Assembly: GCA_001770855.1 (NCBI GenBank)
Contig: MESE01000016.1
Location: 62,001 to 126,000, forward strand
DNA: 64,000 nucleotides
Direction of reading: 5' to 3'
Source of the DNA: Burkholderiales bacterium RIFCSPLOWO2_02_FULL_57_36
GTDB taxonomy: Bacteria; Pseudomonadota; Gammaproteobacteria; Burkholderiales; Burkholderiaceae_D
Each line of letters starts with the position of its first letter. Positions within the stretch are counted from its first letter, which is position 1. Below are positions 36,609 through 45,697 of this stretch, piece after piece. The notes beneath the pieces were generated by a model that was not told the origin of the DNA, made no database searches, and saw only the letters and a program-made list of their open reading frames with translations. Position numbers and translations under genes: made by a program.

Positions 36609-36991
36609 TGAAACGCCAGGCTCTTGTCTTGTTTGCACACGGCGCCCGCGATCCGCGATGGGCCGCTCCGTTCGAGCGCTTGCAGCAGTTGCTTCAGGCG
36701 CAACTGCCGGATCGCTTGGTGGCGCTGGCTTTTCTGGAACTGATGACGCCGCGTTTACCCGATCTGGTGGATCGCTTGATGGAACAAGGATGCGATGACG
36801 TTACCGTGGTGCCGATATTTTTGGGGCAGGGGGGGCACGTGTTGCGTGACCTTCCGCTCATCACGGAACAATTGCGCCAGCGTCATCCGCGATTGACGCT
36901 CAGGGTCGCCGCTGCCGCGGGAGAAGATGCAGCGGTATTGAATGCGATTGCAAAATATTGCGTTGATGTGCTGCCCGGCCCCGCAGATTAG
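36608..36991 (+). CDS. cbiX: CbiX/SirB-type sirohydrochlorin chelatase
   Basis: A 127-residue single-domain chelatase. Metal-binding histidines are His11 in LFAHGARDPRW and the one in GQGGHVLRDLP near 77. Short CbiX proteins insert Co or Fe into sirohydrochlorin, for cobalamin or siroheme. It ends 4 bases before the convergent end of cobA. With cobA and cysI on the other strand, a siroheme role (iron) is likely; cobalt remains possible given the B12 genes downstream. Confidence 0.85.
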   Translation: MKRQALVLFAHGARDPRWAAPFERLQQLLQAQLPDRLVALAFLELMTPRLPDLVDRLMEQGCDDVTVVPIFLGQGGHVLRDLPLITEQLRQRHPRLTLRVAAAAGEDAAVLNAIAKYCVDVLPGPAD

Positions 36992-36995
36992 CAAT

Positions 36996-37763
36996 CTATG
37001 CGGATTTTTCGATGCTTGCCAGATCGATCGCCTCGGTCTTTTTGGCTTCGCGCGAAGCCAACGCGTTTCCGATAATCACCAGCACCGGTCCGCTGAATTG
37101 CGCAAGTCCCTGTTCCAATGCATACAGGTGCAAGCGCAGCACACGTTCGTTTGCCCGGCTACAGTTTTCAACGACCAATACCGGCGTATCGGGCGAACGT
37201 CCCTGCGCCAGCAATCGTTGCGCCGTCTTGATTGCTTCCTTGCCGCCCATGTACTGCACCAGCGTATCGCAATCGGGCATCGTGATTTCATCCGGATGAT
37301 TGGGCGCGGTGCTTGACGTGAAAAAAGCCACGCTGCGTGCAATGCCTCGTTTGGTCAACGGCTGACAAGTTGATGCGGCGGCAGCAAGAGCGGCGGTAAT
37401 GCCTGGAACGATTTCAAATTCGATGCCGTGCGCCTCGAGCGCGGATAACTCCTCGTCCGCGCGTCCGAACAGCATCGGGTCGCCGCCTTTGAGCCGCACT
37501 ACCAGCTGATATTTTTCCGCGCATTCGATCAGTTGCCGGTTGATGAAGGTCTGCGCAGTGGAGCGTTGTCCGGAACGTTTTCCGACAGAGATTTTGACCG
37601 CTTGCGGACAAAGCTGCAGCATTTCTTCGGTAACCAATGCATCGTGCAGCACTACCTCGGCTTGCGCCAGGATGCGTGCGCCGCGTACCGTGATCAGATC
37701 GGCGGCACCGGGCCCGGCGCCGACCAGATAGACTTTGCCCAGGCCGGTTTCTCGTGACGGCAT
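36996..37763 (-). CDS. cobA: Uroporphyrinogen-III C-methyltransferase
   Basis: A 255-residue SUMT from ATG 37763 with AAAGGA upstream; a TTG at 37775 is an unlikely alternative. Motifs: VYLVGAGPGAADLITVRGARIL near the start, VVRLKGGDPMLFGRADEE near 85-100 and VPGITAALAAAA near 120. It methylates uroporphyrinogen III twice to precorrin-2, the branch point for siroheme and B12. As the last gene of the sulfate operon it supplies siroheme precursor to CysI. The dehydrogenase step (CysG/Met8) is not in the window. Confidence 0.93.
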   Translation of the reverse strand: MPSRETGLGKVYLVGAGPGAADLITVRGARILAQAEVVLHDALVTEEMLQLCPQAVKISVGKRSGQRSTAQTFINRQLIECAEKYQLVVRLKGGDPMLFGRADEELSALEAHGIEFEIVPGITAALAAAASTCQPLTKRGIARSVAFFTSSTAPNHPDEITMPDCDTLVQYMGGKEAIKTAQRLLAQGRSPDTPVLVVENCSRANERVLRLHLYALEQGLAQFSGPVLVIIGNALASREAKKTEAIDLASIEKSA

Positions 37764-37797
37764 AATTCCTTTCAATGGTTCGGCCTGATGCGCCGGT

Positions 37798-39144
37798 TTA
37801 GGCGAGGCGAATCATTCCGGCCGCGACCGTCTGATGGGTCACTTCATCGATCAGGATGAATGAACCGGTGGATCGAATCGCATCGTAGGCATCCGCCGCC
37901 AGCGGCTGCTGCACGTTGAGGGTGATATTGGCAATGCCATTCAATGCCAATGCATCCGCCGGACGCTTTTCCTGGGTATTGATATCGAGCAGCGTATCGA
38001 TTCTGGTGACACGCGCAGCCACTTGTTTCGTGGTGTGCTTGAGCCAGTATTTGCGGCGCACGTCCAGCGGTTCCTCGGAAAGCCAGCATACGTCGGCATT
38101 CACCGTCTTGAGCAGGGTGGCGGGCCGCTCCGCCGAGGCCAGCATGTCGCCGCGCGAGATATCCAGGTATTCATCCAGCAGCAGGGTCACCGATTGGCCC
38201 ACGACGGCCGAATCGAGCGAACCATCGAGTGTCACGATTTCCTTGACGGTGGCGGTCTGGCCGCTTGGTTGCACCGTTAACTTGTCGCCTTTACTGACTT
38301 TGCCGGCTTCGATGCGGCCCATGTAGCCACGGAAGTCGTTCGCTTCATGACCTTTGTGCCGCGCCACCAATTGCACCGGGAAGCGGAATGGTTCGTCATG
38401 CGATTCATCGTAGACGCTTAGCGATTCCAGCAGTTCGATCAGCGTCGGTCCTTGATGCCAAGGCATTTTTTCGCTGGCGGTGACGACGTTGTCGCCGGTC
38501 AGGGCCGATAACGGAATCGGACGAATATCCTTCAAGCCCAACTGGCTGGCGAATGCCTGGTATGCGCCGACGATGCGGTCGTAGACGGTCTGATCGTAAT
38601 TGACCAGGTCCATCTTGTTGACCGCGACCACGACATGCTCGATTTGCAGCAGATGCGCAATCGTCGAATGGCGCTTGGTCTGGATCAGCAACTCAACGCT
38701 GCCATCGTCGCCCAATTTCACTTTCGACACGTCGATCAGGATGATCACCGCATCGGCGGTCGAAGCGCCGGTGACCATGTTACGCGTGTACTGTTCATGG
38801 CCCGGCGTATCGGCAATGATGAACTTGCGCTTTGGTGTGGCGAAATAGCGGTATGCGACGTCGATCGTGATGCCTTGCTCGCGCTCGGCTTCCAGGCCGT
38901 CGGTCAATAGCGAGAGATCGACGGCATCGCCGACGGTGCGTTTGTGCTTGGCGCGGGACATTGCATCGAGCTGATCGGCAAATATTCCCTTGCTGTCGAA
39001 CAGCAAGCGCCCGATCAGCGTGCTCTTCCCGTCATCCACCGAACCGGCGGTGATAAAGCGCAGCAACCCGCGCTCCGAAGTGGTTGGTCCGGTTTTGGCC
39101 AAGCCTTGTTCAGCAACCACGGCTGAATTCAATTGCGCTGCCAT
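37798..39144 (-). CDS. cysN: Sulfate adenylyltransferase subunit 1 (GTPase)
   Basis: A 448-residue EF-Tu-like GTPase. G1 GSVDDGKST at 34-42, DTPGHEQYTRNM (G3), NKMDL (G4), then two beta-barrel domains. It has no fused APS kinase. With CysD it makes adenosine 5'-phosphosulfate from sulfate and ATP using GTP hydrolysis. Its start ATG overlaps the cysD stop by one base. Confidence 0.95.
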   Translation of the reverse strand: MAAQLNSAVVAEQGLAKTGPTTSERGLLRFITAGSVDDGKSTLIGRLLFDSKGIFADQLDAMSRAKHKRTVGDAVDLSLLTDGLEAEREQGITIDVAYRYFATPKRKFIIADTPGHEQYTRNMVTGASTADAVIILIDVSKVKLGDDGSVELLIQTKRHSTIAHLLQIEHVVVAVNKMDLVNYDQTVYDRIVGAYQAFASQLGLKDIRPIPLSALTGDNVVTASEKMPWHQGPTLIELLESLSVYDESHDEPFRFPVQLVARHKGHEANDFRGYMGRIEAGKVSKGDKLTVQPSGQTATVKEIVTLDGSLDSAVVGQSVTLLLDEYLDISRGDMLASAERPATLLKTVNADVCWLSEEPLDVRRKYWLKHTTKQVAARVTRIDTLLDINTQEKRPADALALNGIANITLNVQQPLAADAYDAIRSTGSFILIDEVTHQTVAAGMIRLA

Positions 39145-40079
39145 CAGAAATATCCTTCTTTTTTGCGTTTTTCCATCGAGGCTTCGGAGGTCTGGTCATC
39201 CATGCGCGTCGCGCCCCGTTCGGTAATTTGCGTCACCGCGGTTTCGGCAATGATTGCATCGACGGTCGCAGCATCGGAAGCGACCGGGCAAGTGCAGGAG
39301 ATATCGCCGACAGTGCGGAAGCGCACCATGCGCGTCTCAACTGTTTCGCCCTCCTTGGGCGGCGTCAAATCGGTCAGCGGCACCAGCAGGCCGCTGCGCG
39401 GGATGACTTGCCGTTCATGCGCGAAATAGATCGGCGGCAACTCCAGTTTTTCGCGCGCGATGTATTGCCATACGTCGAGCTCGGTCCAGTTTGAAATCGG
39501 GAACACGCGCATGTTTTCACCCGGATGAACGCGGGTGTTATACAGGTCCCACAACTCAGGACGTTGCGCCTTCGGGTTCCATTGGCCGAACTCGTCGCGG
39601 AAGGAAAAGATGCGTTCCTTGGCACGGGCTTTTTCCTCGTCGCGGCGTGCGCCTCCGATGCAGGCATCGAACTTGTGTTCGGCAATCGTTTCCAGCAGGG
39701 TCACTGCTTGCGCGGCATTGCGTGAATCGGTTTTCGGATTGCGCAGACGTACCGTGCCGCGTTTGATCGAGTCCTCGACCGAACCGACGATCAGGCGCTC
39801 GCCCAGTTCGGCGACGCGTTTGTCGCGGAAGGTGATCACTTCTTCGAAATTATGGCCGGTATCGATATGCACCAGCGGGAACGGGAAGCTGCCGGGACGA
39901 AAAGCTTTTTCAGCGATGCGCAGCAACACGACCGAGTCCTTGCCGCCCGAAAACAGCAATGCCGGGTTGGCGCACTCAGCCGCAACTTCGCGCATGATGT
40001 GGATTGCTTCCGACTCGAGCCAATCCAGATGCCTGTTGCTGGCCGCATCGAGAAATAATTTTTCAACTGCTGTATTCAT
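39144..40079 (-). CDS. cysD: Sulfate adenylyltransferase subunit 2
   Basis: A 311-residue PP-loop ATP pyrophosphatase with SGGKDS at 44-49, DTGHNFEEVITFRD and IGGARRDEEKARAKERIFSFRD. It catalyses the adenylation of sulfate together with CysN. It lies between cysH (4-base gap) and cysN (overlap) in the same operon. Confidence 0.95.
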   Translation of the reverse strand: MNTAVEKLFLDAASNRHLDWLESEAIHIMREVAAECANPALLFSGGKDSVVLLRIAEKAFRPGSFPFPLVHIDTGHNFEEVITFRDKRVAELGERLIVGSVEDSIKRGTVRLRNPKTDSRNAAQAVTLLETIAEHKFDACIGGARRDEEKARAKERIFSFRDEFGQWNPKAQRPELWDLYNTRVHPGENMRVFPISNWTELDVWQYIAREKLELPPIYFAHERQVIPRSGLLVPLTDLTPPKEGETVETRMVRFRTVGDISCTCPVASDAATVDAIIAETAVTQITERGATRMDDQTSEASMEKRKKEGYF

Positions 40080-40083
40080 GTTT

Positions 40084-40815
40084 TCAAGCCGGTGTTGTTT
40101 GCGTTGCTGATTTGATTCGGATCAGTTTACCGTCGACGACATGCAAGCCGCATTCTTTCGATTCCGGATTTTCCCACCACCAGCGTCCGGCGCGCACGTC
40201 TTCGCCGGGCTGGATCGCGCGCGTGCAAGGCTCGCATCCGATCGATGGATATCCCTTGTCGTGCAGTGGGTTGTACGGCACGTTGTTGCTGCGGATGTAA
40301 TGCCAGACATCTTCCTCGGACCAGTCGGCCAGGGGATTGAACTTGGTCATGCCGTGCGCTTCGTCCTGCTCTTCAATATCCAGTGCGGCGCGAGTCGTCG
40401 ATTGCGCGCGGCGCTGACCGGTGATCCATGCCTTGTTGCCGGCGAGCGCGCGATTGAGCGGCTCGACCTTGCGGATGCGGCAGCATTCCTTGCGCATGTC
40501 GACGCTGTCATAAAATGCATTCAAGCCGTTCTGCGAGACATAGGCATCGACCGCAGCCGGTTCCGGACGATACAGGCTGACTTCGTAACCATAGGTCTCA
40601 CGGATACGATCGAGCATGCCTAGGGTTTCGGCATGCAGGCGGCCGGTTTCCAAAGAAAAAATCTTGATGGCCAGTTTGCCGCGCAGGATCAGGTCGGTCA
40701 GCACCATGTCTTCCGCAGCCAGGCTCGATGCAAACACTGCAGGCGAAAAGTCGCCGGCAATGCGCGTCAGCGTCGCCTGGGTTGCTGCGACCAATCCGTT
40801 GAAGTCGTCATTCAT
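40084..40815 (-). CDS. cysH: Adenylyl-sulfate (APS) reductase, iron-sulfur type CysH
   Basis: A 243-residue PAPS/APS reductase-family protein. The cysteines Cys111-Cys112 (CCRIRKVEPL) and Cys194, Cys197 (GCEPC) form the 4Fe-4S set that marks APS-using enzymes, and the catalytic one is Cys222 in KECGLH. It therefore reduces APS directly to sulfite with thioredoxin, and no cysC kinase is needed or seen here. The start overlaps the DUF934 stop by 4 bases. Confidence 0.95.
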   Translation of the reverse strand: MNDDFNGLVAATQATLTRIAGDFSPAVFASSLAAEDMVLTDLILRGKLAIKIFSLETGRLHAETLGMLDRIRETYGYEVSLYRPEPAAVDAYVSQNGLNAFYDSVDMRKECCRIRKVEPLNRALAGNKAWITGQRRAQSTTRAALDIEEQDEAHGMTKFNPLADWSEEDVWHYIRSNNVPYNPLHDKGYPSIGCEPCTRAIQPGEDVRAGRWWWENPESKECGLHVVDGKLIRIKSATQTTPA

Positions 40816-41339
40816 TCTTGCAGCGCTTTCTCTTCACGGTTAGTACGGCGAAACAGCGGCGCCTTTTGATCCCATGAAGCCTGGTACGCTTCCGAAAAGT
40901 CGGTCAAACCTTTCAGTGCGTCATGGATGTTGCGGTCAGGACGCGTGGCGAACGCATTGAAGCCGACGCGCTGCATGTAAAACAGCTGGTCGCGCAACAC
41001 GTCGCCAATCGCACGCAGTTCGCCGGTGTAGCCGAGGCGCGCACGCAGATTGTAGGCAATCGAATAACCGCGCCCATCCGAAAATTTTGGAAAATCGACG
41101 GCGATGACCGGGAAGTTCTGCACTTCGCCTTTCAGCGCTTCAGGACGCTCGTCGCTGGCGATCCAGACGCCGATATCGCCGCGGCCTTGCAATGCCGCCT
41201 GCTGTGCCTGCCAAACCTTCAGCGGCACGATCACTTTGCCGGCAAGGACGGCAACGGTTTCCGGCGTGTCGCCTTCAGCCAGCTGCAATAGTGTCCAGTC
41301 GTCTGCAATAACGGCTTTGTCTTTAATGATTTCACGCAT
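40812..41339 (-). CDS. DUF934 protein, sulfite reduction accessory
   Basis: A 175-residue cytosolic protein from ATG 41339 (upstream open frame lies inside cysI). It has the DUF934 core: VDFPKFSDGRGYSIAYNLRARLGYTGELRAIGDVLRDQLFYMQRVGFNAF. This family sits between cysI and cysH in many Proteobacteria that use a one-subunit NirA-type sulfite reductase; it is thought to help electron transfer or assembly, but its biochemistry is not well settled. It overlaps cysI by 8 bases and cysH by 4. Confidence 0.9.
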   Translation of the reverse strand: MREIIKDKAVIADDWTLLQLAEGDTPETVAVLAGKVIVPLKVWQAQQAALQGRGDIGVWIASDERPEALKGEVQNFPVIAVDFPKFSDGRGYSIAYNLRARLGYTGELRAIGDVLRDQLFYMQRVGFNAFATRPDRNIHDALKGLTDFSEAYQASWDQKAPLFRRTNREEKALQE

Positions 41340-43026
41340 ATGCGTCTTCTCCAGCATTGTGCTTTGCCTTGATCGGCGTGGCATACACATGTTCCTTGAA
41401 CGGTGCGACGCCGATCCGGCGCGTGGTTTCGATAAATCGTTCGTCTTCGATCCGCTCGCGCACGTACACTTCCAATAAGCGTTCAATCACGACCGGCATC
41501 TGGTGCGCCGAAAACGACGGGCCGATGATCTTGCCGATCGAGCTTTCATTTCCTTGGGCGCCGCCGATCGAAACCTGATACCACTCCGCGCCGTCCTTGT
41601 CCACGCCGAGAATGCCGATATTGCCGACATGGTGATGACCGCAGGCATTGATGCAGCCGGAAATGTTGAGTTCGATATCGCCGATGTCGTGCTGAAAATC
41701 GAGATTGTCGAAACGCTCCGCAATCGCTTCGGCGATTGGAATCGACTTGGCATTGGCCAGCGAGCAGAAATCGCCGCCGGGGCAGCAAATGATGTCGGTC
41801 AGCAAACCGATATTAGGTGTCGCCAGCCCGTTGGCCTTGGCTTGTTCCCACAACGCGAACAAATCCGCTTGCTTGACGTCGGCCAGCACCAAGTTCTGCT
41901 CGTGCGTGACGCGCAATTCGTTGAAGCTGTAGCAGTCGGCTAGATCGGCGACGAAGTCCATTTGCTCCGCAGTTGCGTCGCCGGGCGGCACGCCGGTTTT
42001 TTTCAGCGACAGAGTAACGATCGCGTAGCCGGGCACTTTGTGCGGACGGACATTGCGATTGAGCCAGTTGGCGAATCCCTTGTTCTCGGCTTTCAGCTGT
42101 TCGAAGCGGGCATCGGCCGCGGGAAGGGTTTCGTAGGCCGGCGGCGTGAAGTATGCGGCCACGCGCTTGAACTCTTCAACGGTCAATGTGCTCGGACCAT
42201 CCTTGATGTCCGCCCATTCTTCTTCCACTTGCCGCGCAAATTCTTCCGCTCCAATTGCCTTGACCAGGATCTTGATACGCGCCTTGTACATGTTGTCGCG
42301 GCGTCCGTACTGGTTGTAGACGCGCATGATCGCTTCGGTATAGGTCAGCATGTGCTGCCACGGCAAGAAGTCGCGGATCACGCTGCCGAGTATCGGGGTA
42401 CGGCCCATGCCGCCGCCGACCATCACCTTGAAGCCGATTTCGCCCTGCGCATCCTTGACTACGGTGTACCCGATGTCGTGCACTGCGATCGCCGCGCGGT
42501 CTTCCGCCGCGCCGTTATAGGCCATCTTGAATTTTCTTGGCAGGTAGGCGAATTCCGGATGGAAGGTGCTCCACTGGCGCATGATCTCGGCATACGGGCG
42601 CGGATCGATGATCTCGTCCGCCGCCACACCGCAGTATTCATCGGATGTGATATTGCGGATGCAATTGCCGGAAGTCTGGATCGCATGCATTTCCACCGAA
42701 GCCAGCAGGTCGAGAATGTCCGGCGTCTGTTCCAGCTCGATCCAGTTGTACTGGATATTCTGGCGCGTGGTGAAATGGCCGTAGCCGCGATCGTATTTGC
42801 GCGCAATCTGCGCAAATGTGCGCATTTGCGTGGACGACAGCAGGCCGTAAGGCACCGCGATACGCAGCATGTATGCATGGCGCTGCAGGTATAGCCCGTT
42901 CTGCAGACGCAACGGGCGAAACTCGTCTTCCGTCAGCTCGTCGGACAGACGGCGTCGGACCTGGTCGCGATATTGCGCCGCGCGCTCCTTAACGATCTGA
43001 TGGTCATATTGGTCATAGCGATACAT
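41332..43026 (-). CDS. cysI: Sulfite reductase hemoprotein (CysI/NirA type)
   Basis: A 564-residue siroheme/4Fe-4S reductase: GHFTTRQNIQYNWIELE near 80-100, siroheme-site SGNCIRNIT near 120, and the cluster cysteines in CCPGGDFCSLA (about 412-419) and GCINACGHHH (about 454-460). It reduces sulfite to sulfide by six electrons; the electron donor is not encoded alongside (no cysJ), which favours a ferredoxin- or DUF934-dependent route. A nitrite reductase assignment is excluded by the cys operon. Confidence 0.93.
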   Translation of the reverse strand: MYRYDQYDHQIVKERAAQYRDQVRRRLSDELTEDEFRPLRLQNGLYLQRHAYMLRIAVPYGLLSSTQMRTFAQIARKYDRGYGHFTTRQNIQYNWIELEQTPDILDLLASVEMHAIQTSGNCIRNITSDEYCGVAADEIIDPRPYAEIMRQWSTFHPEFAYLPRKFKMAYNGAAEDRAAIAVHDIGYTVVKDAQGEIGFKVMVGGGMGRTPILGSVIRDFLPWQHMLTYTEAIMRVYNQYGRRDNMYKARIKILVKAIGAEEFARQVEEEWADIKDGPSTLTVEEFKRVAAYFTPPAYETLPAADARFEQLKAENKGFANWLNRNVRPHKVPGYAIVTLSLKKTGVPPGDATAEQMDFVADLADCYSFNELRVTHEQNLVLADVKQADLFALWEQAKANGLATPNIGLLTDIICCPGGDFCSLANAKSIPIAEAIAERFDNLDFQHDIGDIELNISGCINACGHHHVGNIGILGVDKDGAEWYQVSIGGAQGNESSIGKIIGPSFSAHQMPVVIERLLEVYVRERIEDERFIETTRRIGVAPFKEHVYATPIKAKHNAGEDAYA

Positions 43027-43035
43027 CGTTAATCC

Positions 43036-43830
43036 TTAAAAAGCAAAAAGGGTAGTCGCGCCGGATAACTTCGCTGCGACAAGCGTCAGGACAGTCGCCA
43101 GCAAGCCGCGCAAAAATTTTTCCGGAACTGCACGCGCTGCCAGTGAACCGAGGGTAATGCCGGGCACCGATCCGATCAGCAGCATTGCCAGCAAAGGCCA
43201 GTTGATCGAACCGAGCCACCAGTGACCGAGAGCCGCAATCGCGGTCAGCGGCACCGCGTAGGCGATATCGGTACCGGCAATTTCGGCAGGCGACAGGCGC
43301 GGATAGAGCAATACCAGCAAGGTGGCGCCGATCGCGCCTGCGCCGATGGATGATATTGTAACCAATACTCCCAGTATCGCGCCGGAGATGATGGTGGCGG
43401 CAATCAGTCGGGTTCCTTGCAATTGTCTTTCCGGATGTGCCGTCATCCATGACTGCATTTTACGTCTGTATATGATGGCGACGACGGTAAGCATTACCGA
43501 GACTGCGATCGAGTAGCGAATCACCTGGCCTATCTGCTCGTCCAGCGCACCGAAATACTTGAGCGCCAGTGTTGCAACGACAGCCGCAGGCAAGGCGCCA
43601 AACGATAAATGCTTGACGATTTGCCAATGCACTGTGCCGCGGAATCGATGGGCAAACGTTCCTGCCACCTTGGTGATCGAGGCGAAGGCAAGGTCGGTGC
43701 CAACGGCGACCGTCGGGGATACGCCAAAAGCCAGCGTCAGCAGCGGCGTCATCAATGAGCCGCCGCCTACACCGGTCAATCCGACCAGAATGCCGACCGC
43801 AAATCCGGAAACTATATAAAAAAGATCCAT
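43036..43830 (-). CDS. TauE/SafE-family exporter at the head of the sulfate operon
   Basis: A 264-residue membrane protein from ATG 43830, backed by a GGGGGGA ribosome site (an earlier frame to 43875 lacks one). It has about 7-8 helices and the family signatures VGLTGVGGGSLMTPLL near residue 15-30 and a second GSVPGITLGS loop. Family members export sulfite, sulfoacetate or related anions. Being first in the cys operon, just 9 bases ahead of cysI, it may dump excess sulfite or import sulfate; direction is not decidable from sequence. Confidence 0.85.
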   Translation of the reverse strand: MDLFYIVSGFAVGILVGLTGVGGGSLMTPLLTLAFGVSPTVAVGTDLAFASITKVAGTFAHRFRGTVHWQIVKHLSFGALPAAVVATLALKYFGALDEQIGQVIRYSIAVSVMLTVVAIIYRRKMQSWMTAHPERQLQGTRLIAATIISGAILGVLVTISSIGAGAIGATLLVLLYPRLSPAEIAGTDIAYAVPLTAIAALGHWWLGSINWPLLAMLLIGSVPGITLGSLAARAVPEKFLRGLLATVLTLVAAKLSGATTLFAF

Positions 43831-43896
43831 ATCCCCCCACGCCAAGTAGCATGAATCGTAATAAACTTGTTCCATATTCCAAACTACATAGTATTT

Positions 43897-43929
43897 ATTT
43901 GCTTATATGCTTATTTGGTATATGCAAAT
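43897..43929. promoter_or_regulatory. Dyad in the cysB/cys-operon divergent promoter
   Basis: ATTTGCTTATA (43897-43907) and TATATGCAAAT (43919-43929) are complementary at 10 of 11 positions, centred at 43913 in the 134-base gap between tauE and cysB. LysR-type regulators bind such dyads, so CysB may control both its own gene and the cys operon here. Confidence 0.5.
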
Positions 43930-43964
43930 AGACATCGTGACTAACAGCAGTATCAGGGGAACCC

Positions 43965-44906
43965 ATGAATCTTCATCAGCTTCGCTTCGTGCGTGAAGCG
44001 GTTCGCCAGAATTTCAATCTGACCGAAGCCGCCAAGGCATTGTTTACTTCGCAGCCGGGAGTATCGAAGGCAATCATCGAGCTGGAAGAAGAACTCGGCG
44101 TCGATATCTTTACCCGCCACGGCAAGCGAATCCGCGGATTGACCGAACCGGGCCGCGCGGTGCTGAAGTCGGTAGAATTGGTCATGCAGGAAATAGAGAG
44201 CCTGAAACGGATCGGCAAGGAATACGCGGCGCAGGATAGCGGCAGCCTCACGATCGCGGCGACCCACACCCAGGCACGCTATTCCTTGCCCAAGGTGGTG
44301 CAGGCTTTTACCCAGAAATTTCCGAAAGTCCGGCTTTCGCTATTGCAAGGCAATCCGAAACAGGTGGCCGAGATGGTGTTGAAGGATCAAGCCGACCTGG
44401 CGATCGCAACGGAGTCGGTTGCAGACATTGATGGCCTGGTTTCGTTGCCATGCTATCAATGGGAGCATATGGTGGTCGTGCCTCCCGAACATCCATTGCT
44501 GAAATCCAAATCGATTACGCTGGAGGAAATCGCTTCCTATGGCCTGATTACCTACGATGCCGCGTTTACCGGCCGCAACAAGATCGATCATGCGTTTTCC
44601 TTGCGTGGGTTGAAACCTGACGTGCTGCTGGAAGCAATCGATGCGGATGTGATCAAAACCTATGTAGAGTTGGGCATGGGTGTCGGAATCATTGCGGGCA
44701 TGGCGTTCGACGCCGAGCGCGACAAGAATTTGCGCGCAATATCGGTCGGCCATCTGTTCGGCACCAACCTCTCCCGCGTGGCAATCAAGCAAGGCGCTTA
44801 CTTGCGCAGCTATGTGTATACCTTTATTGAATTGCTGACGCCCACATTGAACCGCAAGCTGATCGACCAGGTGATGAGCGGCGAAAAGGATATGTACGAG
44901 TTATGA
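43965..44906 (+). CDS. cysB: LysR-type regulator CysB
   Basis: A 313-residue LysR protein with the CysB-type N-terminal helix-turn-helix (MNLHQLRFVREAVRQNFNLTEAAKALFTSQPGVSKAI) and effector-domain residues TATHTQARY-like segment (here AATHTQARYSLP) and GLITYDAAFTGR. It activates sulfate assimilation genes in response to N-acetylserine/sulfur limitation, shown for enteric CysB and inferred here from divergence with the cys operon. Its stop overlaps the next start by 4 bases, which is unusual for CysB. Confidence 0.92.
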   Translation: MNLHQLRFVREAVRQNFNLTEAAKALFTSQPGVSKAIIELEEELGVDIFTRHGKRIRGLTEPGRAVLKSVELVMQEIESLKRIGKEYAAQDSGSLTIAATHTQARYSLPKVVQAFTQKFPKVRLSLLQGNPKQVAEMVLKDQADLAIATESVADIDGLVSLPCYQWEHMVVVPPEHPLLKSKSITLEEIASYGLITYDAAFTGRNKIDHAFSLRGLKPDVLLEAIDADVIKTYVELGMGVGIIAGMAFDAERDKNLRAISVGHLFGTNLSRVAIKQGAYLRSYVYTFIELLTPTLNRKLIDQVMSGEKDMYEL

Positions 44907-45697
44907 GGCCGCTGGTTGAGTGGCCCCTGCCGGAGCGTTCCGGTATTCGGGGTGTATTGACGGATATAGACGATACATTGACCACCCATGGTCAACTGAC
45001 GCCTGAAGTGCTGGCAGCGCTGGCACGCCTTCGCCGGGCAAACGTGCAACTGATCGCGGTAACGGGACGGCCGACTTACTGGGCATTGCCGCTGCTGCGC
45101 CTGTGTGGATTTGACGCGGTGATTGCCGAAAACGGCGCGAGTGCGTTCTGGCTGGATAAACAGAAACGGCAGCAAAGCCTGTTCTATGCGGATGCATCGA
45201 CCCGGCAGACGCATCGACGCGCGCTGGATGCGTTTGCCGTGACGCTTCGGGAACGATTTCCTGGCGTTTCGGTGGCGGAGGACGCGCCGCAGCGCGTCGG
45301 CGATCTGGCATTCGATATCGGTGAAAACGTGCCGCCATTTCCCGCCGGGCAGGTTGACGAAATCATTGCTTTTATTCGTGGCCAAGGGCTTTACGCAACG
45401 GCTAGCAGTATTCATGCGCATGCGTCGCTGGCGCAGTTTTCCAAACAGATGACAAGTGCGCGGGTGTTGAGCGACGTGTTTGGCGTGGATGATGCTGCCG
45501 CGCAAAAGCAGTATGCTTTCGTTGGAGACTCGGGGAATGATGCATCAATGTTTGGACACTATCCATATGCGATTGGCGTCGCAAATGTCGCCAATTTCAT
45601 GGACAAGTTGCCGGTGCCGCCGGCTTATGTGACGCGCCGGGCATATGGTGCCGGTTTTGTGGAAGTTGCGGATGCGATTTTGGAAGGCAGGACATGA
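44903..45697 (+). CDS. HAD-IIB (Cof-like) sugar/metabolite phosphatase
   Basis: A 264-residue HAD hydrolase: motif I TDIDDTLTTHG near residue 20, motif II VTGRP near 52, and motif IV VGDSGNDASMFGHYPYAIGVANV near 210. The alpha/beta cap lies between motifs II and III. It resembles sugar-phosphate and mannosylglycerate-type phosphatases of subclass IIB, but the substrate is not evident. It is translationally coupled to cysB upstream and to the methyltransferase downstream (4-base overlaps on both sides). Confidence 0.8.
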   Translation: MRPLVEWPLPERSGIRGVLTDIDDTLTTHGQLTPEVLAALARLRRANVQLIAVTGRPTYWALPLLRLCGFDAVIAENGASAFWLDKQKRQQSLFYADASTRQTHRRALDAFAVTLRERFPGVSVAEDAPQRVGDLAFDIGENVPPFPAGQVDEIIAFIRGQGLYATASSIHAHASLAQFSKQMTSARVLSDVFGVDDAAAQKQYAFVGDSGNDASMFGHYPYAIGVANVANFMDKLPVPPAYVTRRAYGAGFVEVADAILEGRT

